Assembly: GCA_040905845.1 (NCBI GenBank)
Contig: JBBDQV010000056.1
Location: 1-9,241 of the forward strand
DNA from: VGDP01 sp040905845
GTDB lineage: Bacteria > Pseudomonadota > Alphaproteobacteria > SP197
DNA: 9,241 nucleotides
Direction: 5' to 3'
A model generated the notes under the pieces. That model made no database searches and had not been told where the DNA came from. It was given only the letters and a program-made list of their open reading frames with translations. Position numbers and translations under genes: made by a program. Shown here one piece after another: positions 1-5,046 of the stretch (positions are counted from its first letter, which is position 1; each line of letters begins with the position of its first letter).

Positions 1-79
1 AGCCATCGGCCCGGGCGCCGGCCACCGGAGCGGCGACGGCGAGGACCGCGATCAAGCTAAGGAGTGCTCGCGGCACCAT
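1..79 (-). CDS. N-terminus of an unknown secreted protein (partial, runs off left edge)
   Basis: Only the first 26 codons are in the window. They read as a classic Sec signal peptide: a start MVPRA with one Arg, a hydrophobic core LLSLIAVLAVAAPVA, and a likely signal peptidase I site GARA before Asp. The ATG (77-79) is preceded by AGGAG at about 10 bases' spacing, which supports the start. The gene overlaps the 3' end of the sterol desaturase-family gene by 23 bp in another frame on the same strand, so the two are very likely cotranscribed and perhaps translationally coupled. The mature protein is outside the window, so its function cannot be given. That it is exported is well supported; that it is a real gene rests on the signal peptide and the ribosome binding site. 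Confidence 0.7.
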   Translation of the reverse strand, partial: MVPRALLSLIAVLAVAAPVAGARADG

Positions 80-887
80 CGAAGCCTGGCTCCTGTCGCC
101 GGAAGGGCTGAACCAGCGCGAAGGCCAAACGCTGATGTCCCGGCGCGCGGAAGCCGTCGAGCCCGATGGTCATGGCCTCGTGACCCGCGCGAGGTCCCGC
201 CCGGTAGGTGCCGAACAGCCGGTCCCAGAGGATCAGGGTGATGCCGAAATTGGTATTGCCCTCCTCGAGCAGCGTCGAGTGATGAACCCGATGGACATCG
301 GGCGTGATCACCACGAGCCGAGCCCACCGGTCGAGCCCGGCGGGAACGCGCGTGTTGGCGTGAGCGACGATGACGAAGACGATGACGGCGAACTCATTGA
401 CCAGAACCGCCTCCGGCGAGGCCCCCAGAAGGACGATCGGAACCGCGACGGCGGCCGTCGTGACGACGACCTCGAAGGGATGGAATCGCAGCCCCGTGGT
501 GAAGTCGTACTCCTGATCGACGTGATGGACGGCGTGAAGGCGCCACAGGAGCGGAACGCGGTGGAGCGCCACGTGCAGGGCGTAGCGGGTGATGTCGAGC
601 GCCAGGTAGACGACCACCACCTCGGACCAGAACGGCAGACCGAGCGCGGGGACGACGCCCCACGTCCAGCCCGACTTTGTCAGCGCGAAGGCCAGGCCAA
701 GCGCGGTCAGCCGGATCGCGAACGTGTTGACAACGGCGAGCAGGAAATGGGCGGGCCAGCGCCGCCGGATCGTCAATGCCACGCCGGCGCGGCGCGGCCA
801 CAGCGCCTCGGCCGCGGCGACCGCCGCGATCGTCAGGTACATCAGGACGCCGCGGGCCTCGGGCGACGACGTGACGACGAAGTCCAT
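57..887 (-). CDS. Sterol desaturase / fatty acid hydroxylase family membrane protein
   Basis: The 276-aa product is an integral membrane di-iron enzyme of the fatty acid hydroxylase superfamily (sterol desaturase, C-5 desaturase type). The histidine boxes are visible in order: HVALH (105-109), HAVHH (118-122), a further FHPFE at about 135-139, and HRVHH (199-203). The family tail NTNFGITLILWDRLFGTY follows at about 211-228. Hydrophobic segments lie near residues 14-29, 47-70, 84-100 and 138-176. Family members hydroxylate or desaturate sterols, fatty acids, hopanoids or carotenoids; the substrate here is unknown. The ATG at 885-887 is the first in-frame start, with a stop three codons upstream, but it has no clear ribosome binding site; ATG at 840-842 (Met16) is an alternative. 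Its 3' end overlaps the next, secreted-protein gene by 23 bp. The upstream neighbour is the PEP-CTERM gene, 118 bp away on the same strand. Confidence 0.9.
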   Translation of the reverse strand: MDFVVTSSPEARGVLMYLTIAAVAAAEALWPRRAGVALTIRRRWPAHFLLAVVNTFAIRLTALGLAFALTKSGWTWGVVPALGLPFWSEVVVVYLALDITRYALHVALHRVPLLWRLHAVHHVDQEYDFTTGLRFHPFEVVVTTAAVAVPIVLLGASPEAVLVNEFAVIVFVIVAHANTRVPAGLDRWARLVVITPDVHRVHHSTLLEEGNTNFGITLILWDRLFGTYRAGPRAGHEAMTIGLDGFRAPGHQRLAFALVQPFRRQEPGFDGAASTP

Positions 888-974
888 CGGCCATCATTCA
901 GTCGTTCGACTACGACCGCAGGCTACCACGGGATCGTGACCGTCGAGCCGATCCGCGGCTGGCGGTAACTCTTC

Positions 975-999
975 ACGGCGAACGTGCGGCGTCGCCCGT
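975..999 (-). terminator. Weak hairpin after the PEP-CTERM gene
   Basis: Seven bases past the TAA of the PEP-CTERM gene the RNA can form a stem ACGG(G)CGA/TCGCCGT with one bulged G and a 10-base loop. No T-tract follows, so it would at best be a Rho-dependent or imperfect terminator. The remainder of the 888-1005 gap holds nothing else recognisable. Confidence 0.25.
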
Positions 1000-1005
1000 C
1001 GGTCC

Positions 1006-1176
1006 TTACTTCCGCTTGCGCAGGCGATAGCCGACGATGCCCGCCGCGATACCGGCCGCGATGAGGCCGAGCGTGGTCGGCTCGGGAATCGGCACACCGG
1101 TGGTAGCGAACGAGGGTACGGACGAGCCAACCAACGCAAGACCCGTCAGCACCAGAAAAGTAGCGGATTTCGACAT
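1006..1176 (-). CDS. 56-aa minimal PEP-CTERM sorting-signal protein
   Basis: The gene encodes a protein made almost only of two export signals. Residues 1-24 are a Sec signal peptide: Lys3, a hydrophobic core TFLVLTGLALVGSSV, and a site SFA before Thr25. Then come only TTGVPI and a PEP-CTERM module: the PEP motif (residues 31-33), a transmembrane stretch of about 17 residues (TLGLIAAGIAAGIVGY) and a basic tail RLRKRK. In known systems exosortase cleaves at the PEP motif and releases or transfers the mature protein to the cell surface, often with exopolysaccharide. Here cleavage at both ends would leave fewer than 10 residues. The start is well defined: GGGAGG (1185-1190) sits 8 bases from the ATG. 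A sigma-54-like promoter lies upstream. No exosortase gene is in the window. It could be a remnant of a longer substrate, but the intact ribosome site, frame and promoter argue that it is expressed. Confidence 0.8.
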   Translation of the reverse strand: MSKSATFLVLTGLALVGSSVPSFATTGVPIPEPTTLGLIAAGIAAGIVGYRLRKRK

Positions 1177-1227
1177 GGAATGTGCCTCCCAATTGACCCG
1201 GCGCCGCGCGCACGGACACCAGCGCCA

Positions 1228-1243
1228 CGCAGGAATCGTGCCC
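1228..1243 (-). promoter_or_regulatory. Sigma-54 (RpoN) -24/-12 promoter for the PEP-CTERM gene
   Basis: On the minus strand the bases GGGCACGATTCCTGCG match the sigma-54 consensus TGGCACG-N4-TTGC at GGCACG (1237-1242) and at TGC (1229-1231). The invariant GG (-24) and GC (-12) are exactly 10 bases apart. Transcription would begin near 1217, giving a leader of about 40 bases that contains the ribosome binding site. PEP-CTERM genes controlled by RpoN with the PrsK/PrsR two-component system are known in some proteobacteria such as Zoogloea. The match in sequence is seen; its use is inferred. Confidence 0.55.
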
Positions 1244-1250
1244 CGCTTCC

Positions 1251-1277
1251 TAACCTCTTGACGAAGTTACGTTAACC
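1251..1277. promoter_or_regulatory. Possible activator-binding repeats upstream of the sigma-54 promoter
   Basis: This stretch is richer in A+T than its surroundings. It contains an inverted repeat GTTA-CGT-TAAC (1266-1276) and two TAACC direct repeats 22 bases apart (1251-1255 and 1273-1277), about two helical turns. It lies around -35 to -60 from the predicted start of the PEP-CTERM transcript, nearer than most sigma-54 enhancers. The repeats are short and could be chance. Confidence 0.25.
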
Positions 1278-1310
1278 ATTTTCTGGACTATCAGGGTAGC
1301 AACGCGATTG

Positions 1311-1336
1311 TAAGAAAAATCGACAGCCCGGCGTCG
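1311..1336 (-). terminator. Possible Rho-independent terminator of the cytochrome c gene
   Basis: Just after the cytochrome c stop the minus strand reads CGAC, an 8-base loop, GTCG, then A and five T (1315-1319). The stem is only 4-5 bp, but the T-tract is exceptional for this GC-rich window and the position is right. An alternative stem CGGCG/CGCCG that includes the stop codon also exists. Confidence 0.4.
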
Positions 1337-1337
1337 C

Positions 1338-1721
1338 TTACGGCGCCGTTGCCCCCTTGAGGTAGGCGATGACGTTGGCGATGTCCGCGTCCTTCTTGAG
1401 GCCCGGAAACGCCATCTTGTTGCCGGGGACTAACTCCTTCGGCCTGGCCAGATACTGGGCGATGGTCGCCTCGTCCCACACGATGCCCGAGGCGATCATG
1501 GCGTCGGAGTACTTGAAGCCTTCGGCCGTGCCCGCGGTGCGGCCGAACAGCCCGTGCATGTTGGGGCCGACCTTGTTCTTGCCGCCCGCCTCGACGGTGT
1601 GACACGCCTTGCACTTGTTGAACACCTTCTCGCCCGCCGCGGCGTCGCCTTCGGCCAAGGCCGGCGCTGTGGCAAGGGCCATGAATGCGAACAACAGGAC
1701 ACCCGGCAATCCGCGCCGCAT
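1338..1721 (-). CDS. Periplasmic class I cytochrome c (c2/c550-like)
   Basis: The 127-aa product is a small soluble electron carrier. Residues 1-23 are a signal peptide ending APALA before Glu24. The haem-binding motif is CKACH (37-41), giving two thioether cysteines and the His ligand. The probable axial Met is Met103 in NKMAFPG. The sequence between them (KVGPNMHGLFGRTAG, then WDEATIAQYLARP) and the final helix ADIANVIAYLKG are typical of mitochondrial-like alphaproteobacterial cytochromes c. It would move electrons in the periplasm between the bc1 complex and an oxidase or reductase; the partner cannot be told. The start is supported by GGAGGGAGG (1732-1740), about 10 bases from the ATG. 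It lies 50 bp downstream of the globin-coupled diguanylate cyclase gene on the same strand. A TTGA-N6-TCAA site about 88 bases upstream of the ATG suggests control by oxygen through FNR/FixK. Confidence 0.92.
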   Translation of the reverse strand: MRRGLPGVLLFAFMALATAPALAEGDAAAGEKVFNKCKACHTVEAGGKNKVGPNMHGLFGRTAGTAEGFKYSDAMIASGIVWDEATIAQYLARPKELVPGNKMAFPGLKKDADIANVIAYLKGATAP

Positions 1722-1745
1722 GGATACGATGCCTCCCTCCACCGA

Positions 1746-1764
1746 GCGGGGCTTGCCGCCCCGC
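1746..1764 (-). other. Perfect hairpin between the cyclase and cytochrome c genes
   Basis: The inverted repeat GCGGGGC-TTGCC-GCCCCGC has a perfect 7-bp GC-only stem and a 5-base loop. It fills the 50-bp gap, ends 5 bases before the cytochrome c ribosome binding site and has no T-tract. It could partly terminate cyclase transcripts, protect a processed cytochrome mRNA, or limit access to the ribosome site. The structure is seen; the role is open. Confidence 0.5.
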
Positions 1765-1771
1765 CACGCGA

Positions 1772-2872
1772 TCAACTGACGAACAAGGACTTGGGCGCGT
1801 CCTTGACCTGGGTCAAGTCCGCGCGCACGCGATTCCGCCCGGCCCGCTTGGCGAGGTACATCGCGCGATCGGCTCGGGCGATCAGGTCGCGGGCGGTCTC
1901 GCACGCGACCGCACCGCTCGTCAACCCTATGCTGACGGTAATCGCGACGGATTCGCCTTCGACGACGAGTGGTGACGCCTCGACCGCGGCGCGCAGGCGC
2001 TCGGCGATCGCCTCGGCCTCGGCGCCGGGGCATTCGACGAGGCCGATCACGAACTCCTCGCCGCCCCAGCGCCCGATGATGTCGGCGGGCCGCAACGCCT
2101 CCGCGAGCGTGCGCGCGACGTGGCCGAGCACGGCGTCGCCCGCCGCGTGGCCGTGCCGGTCGTTGATCGCCTTGAACCGATCGATGTCGACGAACAGGAC
2201 GCTGAACGACCTACGAAACCGCCGACTGCGCTCGCACTCGGCGTCGAGCAGCGCGGCGGCCTCGCGCCGCGCGGCGACGCCGGTCAGCGCGTCGTGACGG
2301 ACCAGGTCCTCGAGCCGACGCCGGGCGAGCTCGAGATCGCGGACCAGCGAGTCCTGCCGCGCCAGCGCCGCGCCGTGATAGGCCTCGATGGCGAGCACCG
2401 AATCGACGTGGATGATCTTGGTCGCGGTCGCGACGCACGACCGGTAGGTGGCGCCGTCGAGGCCATAGGCCGCGGCCACGGCATCGGCGATCAGGGGGCC
2501 GAGCACCGCGTAGGCGCCGATGTACCAGCGCGGCGCCAGCCCGACCCGTTCGTGGGCGTGGCCGATCGCGAGCCGGTCGGCGACGTATTCCGCGCCGCCG
2601 ATGCCCCGGCCGAACGACGCCAGGTAGGCACGTTGGGTCGCGCGCAACCGGTCGCGCCGCGCGCCGTCGCCGATGTAGCCCGCGAGCTCGGGGTAACAGT
2701 CGAGATGGTCGTAGAACCGATCGACGATCGTATCGGCGCGGGCTTCGATGGCGCGGCGGAGAGTTTCGACGTTGGCGGCGTCCTGCTCGGTCCAGCCGAC
2801 GTAGCGCAACAGGAGCGCCGCGTCCGAGGCGAGGAACTCGAGGGCGCGTTCGGACGCCGCGCGTGCGATCAT
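1772..2872 (-). CDS. Globin-coupled diguanylate cyclase (oxygen-sensing GGDEF protein)
   Basis: The 366-aa cytoplasmic protein makes c-di-GMP from two GTP. Residues about 15-175 form a globin-coupled sensor domain of the HemAT/protoglobin type. The proximal haem His is likely His107 in IGHAHERVG, followed by LAPRWYIGAY; the distal-side B10 Tyr is likely Tyr54 in VDRFYDHL. A short helical linker (175-193) leads to a GGDEF domain (about 194-350) that starts with the usual HDALTG. It contains DIDRFKAINDRHGHAAGD, the active-site GGEEF (270-274) and a complete inhibitory I-site RPAD (261-264) five residues before it. By analogy with DosC/YddV and HemAT, oxygen binding should set cyclase activity. 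The start at 2872 follows GGGGAGGG at about 9 bases. The frame stays open much further upstream, but that is antisense to dapF. The cytochrome c gene follows 50 bp downstream. There is no transmembrane segment. Confidence 0.93.
   Translation of the reverse strand: MIARAASERALEFLASDAALLLRYVGWTEQDAANVETLRRAIEARADTIVDRFYDHLDCYPELAGYIGDGARRDRLRATQRAYLASFGRGIGGAEYVADRLAIGHAHERVGLAPRWYIGAYAVLGPLIADAVAAAYGLDGATYRSCVATATKIIHVDSVLAIEAYHGAALARQDSLVRDLELARRRLEDLVRHDALTGVAARREAAALLDAECERSRRFRRSFSVLFVDIDRFKAINDRHGHAAGDAVLGHVARTLAEALRPADIIGRWGGEEFVIGLVECPGAEAEAIAERLRAAVEASPLVVEGESVAITVSIGLTSGAVACETARDLIARADRAMYLAKRAGRNRVRADLTQVKDAPKSLFVS
1803..1816. promoter_or_regulatory. FNR/FixK-type operator upstream of cytochrome c
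   Basis: The site TTGACCTGGGTCAA is a perfect TTGA-N6-TCAA palindrome; the dyad extends to CTTGACC-TG-GGTCAAG (1802-1817). It lies inside the last codons of the cyclase gene (Asp-Leu-Thr-Gln-Val-Lys). Its centre is about 88 bases upstream of the cytochrome c ATG. If it acts at -41.5, transcription would start near 1768, just past the cyclase stop. FNR, FixK and Anr proteins of alphaproteobacteria use this motif. No strong -10 box is visible. Confidence 0.5.
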
Positions 2873-2945
2873 GCCGAGCCACCCTCCCCGGTGGCCCCGC
2901 CAGTATGCGCGCGTCGCCGTTAACCGAAGGTATCCCGCGCCACGG

Positions 2946-2974
2946 TGGATTCGGAGCGGCGGCGGCCCTATAAG
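2946..2974 (+). promoter_or_regulatory. Possible promoter of the dapF-mtaB-ftsY operon (leaderless start)
   Basis: TATAAG at 2969-2974 resembles a -10 box and stands out in GC-rich DNA. A weak -35 (TGGATT, 2946-2951) is 17 bases upstream. A start six to seven bases after the -10 would fall on the A of the dapF ATG (2981), so the mRNA could be leaderless. The rest of the 2873-2980 divergent gap must also hold the cyclase promoter, for which only a weak CATACT (minus strand, about 2900-2906) is seen. Confidence 0.4.
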
Positions 2975-2980
2975 TCGCGC

Positions 2981-3808
2981 ATGGCGCGCGTCCCCTTCCG
3001 CAAGATGCACGGGCTCGGCAACGATGTGGTCGTGATCGATGCCCGGGCGCACGAGATCCCCATCGGCCATCGGCTGGCCCGGGCCCTGGCGGACCGCCAC
3101 CGCGGCATCGGCTGCGATCACGTGCTCAGGCTCGAGCCCGCCGAAGGCGCGGATGCCTTCATGCGCATCTGGAACGCCGACGGCGAGGAGGCGGCCGCGT
3201 GCGGCAACGGCACGCGCTGCGTCGCGCGGCTGCTGATGGACGAGGGCGGCAGCGCTTCGGTCGCGATCCGGACCGAGGCCGGCGTGCTGGTCTGCGACGA
3301 CGCGGGTCCGGGCCACGTCGCCGTCGACATGGGGGTACCGCGCCTCGACTGGCGCTCGGTGCCGCTCGCGCGCGCGGCGGATACCCTGCGGCTCGATCTT
3401 GGCCGCCCCGAACTGGGACCGGCGACGGCGCTCGGCATGGGCAACCCTCACGCGGTCTTCTTCGTCGAGGACCCGGACGCGCTCGACATCGCGGCGATCG
3501 GCCCCGCGCTCGAGCACCATGACCTTTTTCCCGAGCGCGCGAACATCGGGTTTGCCCGCGTCACGGCGCCGGATGCCATCCGCGCGCGGGTATGGGAGCG
3601 CGGCGCCGGCCTGACCCAGGCCTGCGGCACGGGGGCGTGCGCGGCCCTGGTCGCCGCGAACCGCCGGGGTCTCGCCGCGCGTTCGGCGAGCGTCACCCTC
3701 GACGGCGGCGCGCTCGACATCGTTTGGCGCGCGGACGACCATGTCGTCATGACCGGCCCGGCCGCCTACGTGTTCGACGGCGGCTTCGAGCCGGAGGCGT
3801 TGGCATGA
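2981..3808 (+). CDS. dapF: Diaminopimelate epimerase
   Basis: The 275-aa cytoplasmic enzyme converts LL- to meso-diaminopimelate, the last step before lysine and the peptidoglycan cross-linking residue. It is a cofactor-independent two-base racemase. Both catalytic cysteines are present: Cys74 in ACGNGTRC and Cys215 in QACGTGAC. Other family marks are FRKMHGLGNDVVVID (6-20), GMGNPHAVFFVED (152-164), ANIGFARV (187-194) and RVWERGAG (203-210). Family length is about 275, as here. The frame is open from a GTG at 2945, but the family begins right at FxKMHGLGND, so ATG 2981 is chosen. No ribosome site is close to it, which fits a leaderless mRNA. Two positions differ from the common family form: GIGCDHVLRLEP (42-53), where GIGFDQLLxxE is usual. 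It overlaps mtaB by 4 bp (ATGA). Confidence 0.96.
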   Translation: MARVPFRKMHGLGNDVVVIDARAHEIPIGHRLARALADRHRGIGCDHVLRLEPAEGADAFMRIWNADGEEAAACGNGTRCVARLLMDEGGSASVAIRTEAGVLVCDDAGPGHVAVDMGVPRLDWRSVPLARAADTLRLDLGRPELGPATALGMGNPHAVFFVEDPDALDIAAIGPALEHHDLFPERANIGFARVTAPDAIRARVWERGAGLTQACGTGACAALVAANRRGLAARSASVTLDGGALDIVWRADDHVVMTGPAAYVFDGGFEPEALA

Positions 3809-5046
3809 CGGGCGTCGAGGTCATCACCTTCGGCTGTCGGCTCAACGCCTACGAATCCGAAGTCATCCGCGCGCTCGGCGCCGCGGCGGGGCTCGACGAC
3901 ACGGTCATTGTCAACACGTGCGCGGTGACCGCCGAGGCCGAGCGCCAGGCGCGCCAGGCGATCCGGCGCGTCCGCCGCGAGCGGCCTGACGCGCGCATCG
4001 TCGTCACCGGCTGCGCCGTGCAGGCCGATCCCGACCGATTCGCCGCCATGCCCGAGGTCAATCGCGTGATCGGCAACGCCGAGAAGCTGACCGCCGAGGG
4101 CCTGGGCGCGGGCGCGCGCGTGCTGGTCAACGACATCATGGCGGCGACCGAGACCGCGGCGCACCTGGTGCCCGAGTTCGCCGAGCGGGCGCGCGCCTTC
4201 GTCCAGGTCCAGAACGGCTGCGATCACCGCTGCACGTTCTGCATCATCCCGCTGGGCCGGGGGCCCAGTCGCAGCGTGCCGCCTGAGTCCGTCGTCGCGG
4301 CGGTCCGCCGCCAGGTCGAGGCCGGGATCATCGAGATCGTGCTGACCGGGGTGGACGTGACCGCCTACGGCGCCGACCTGCCCGGCCGGCCCACGCTCGG
4401 GCGCCTCGCGCGGAGGGTGCTCGACGGCGTGCCCGGCCTCGCGCGCCTCAGGCTGACCTCGCTCGACGTCGCCGAGGTCGACGACGAGTTGATGGGCGTG
4501 CTCGCCGAGGAGCCGCGCCTGATGCCGCATTTGCACCTCGGCCTGCAGGCCGGCGCCGACCTGATTCTCAAGCGCATGAAGCGGCGACATGGCCGCGCCC
4601 AGGCGATCGCGTTCGCCGAGCGCGCGCGGCGGCAGAGGCCCGGCCTCGCGCTCGGCGCCGACCTGATCGCCGGGTTCCCGACGGAGACCGAGGAGCAGTT
4701 CGCCGAGACCCTGGCGCTGATCGAGGACTGCGGACTCACGCACCTCCACGTGTTCCCCTATTCGCCGCGCCCGGGCACGGCGGCTGCGCGCATGCCCCAG
4801 GTGCCCGTCGCGCTGCGCAAGGAGCGTGCCGCCCGTTTGCGCGCGGCGGGCGAGGCGGCGCTCGCGCGCTACGCGGCCGGGTTCGTCGGCCGCCGACTCG
4901 AGGTGCTGGTCGAGCATGGGACGACCGCGCGCACCGAGCACTACCTGAGCGTCGAGCTCGACCGGCCGCGGCCCGAGGGCGCGCTGGTCGCGATCGAGAC
5001 GACGGGTCTCGAAGGCACTCGACTTCGCGCGCGCACGCTCGCCTGA
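3805..5046 (+). CDS. mtaB: tRNA N6-threonylcarbamoyladenosine methylthiotransferase, MtaB-like
   Basis: The 413-aa radical SAM enzyme adds a methylthio group to t6A at position 37 of ANN-decoding tRNAs. The N-terminal methylthiotransferase domain has its three cluster cysteines at Cys11 (FGCRLN), Cys39 (NTCAVT) and Cys70 (TGCAVQ). The radical SAM motif is CDHRCTFC (139-146) followed by IIPLGRG. The central part has HLHLGLQAGAD (243-251), where most homologues read HLSLQSG, then RRHGR and DLIAGFPTETEEQF. A TRAM-like C-terminal domain spans about 355-413. Its marks fit MtaB better than MiaB (which uses i6A) or RimO. The start overlaps the dapF stop as ATGA and is preceded by GGAGG (3793-3797) at 7 bases, a strong site. 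It ends in TGATG with the ftsY start. dapF-mtaB-ftsY is a common alphaproteobacterial order. Confidence 0.93.
   Translation: MTGVEVITFGCRLNAYESEVIRALGAAAGLDDTVIVNTCAVTAEAERQARQAIRRVRRERPDARIVVTGCAVQADPDRFAAMPEVNRVIGNAEKLTAEGLGAGARVLVNDIMAATETAAHLVPEFAERARAFVQVQNGCDHRCTFCIIPLGRGPSRSVPPESVVAAVRRQVEAGIIEIVLTGVDVTAYGADLPGRPTLGRLARRVLDGVPGLARLRLTSLDVAEVDDELMGVLAEEPRLMPHLHLGLQAGADLILKRMKRRHGRAQAIAFAERARRQRPGLALGADLIAGFPTETEEQFAETLALIEDCGLTHLHVFPYSPRPGTAAARMPQVPVALRKERAARLRAAGEAALARYAAGFVGRRLEVLVEHGTTARTEHYLSVELDRPRPEGALVAIETTGLEGTRLRARTLA

Noticed and set aside
135..968. 277-codon open frame on the plus strand opposite the sterol desaturase-family gene
   Set aside because: The minus strand has all histidine boxes; the plus frame is a charged low-complexity shadow.
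923..1228. 101-codon minus-strand frame covering the PEP-CTERM gene
   Set aside because: It is in a different frame from the ATG that follows the ribosome site and shows no signal or family; the 56-aa frame is far better.
1722..2033. Upstream extension of the cytochrome c frame
   Set aside because: It overlaps the end of the cyclase gene in another frame; the signal peptide begins at ATG 1721 after GGAGGGAGG.
2873..3742. N-terminal extension of the globin-coupled cyclase by 290 codons
   Set aside because: The extension is antisense to dapF; the globin domain begins just after ATG 2872, which has a strong ribosome binding site.
3592..3804. Upstream extension of mtaB
   Set aside because: It lies wholly in dapF in another frame; the methylthiotransferase domain starts right after ATG 3805, which has GGAGG at 7 bases.
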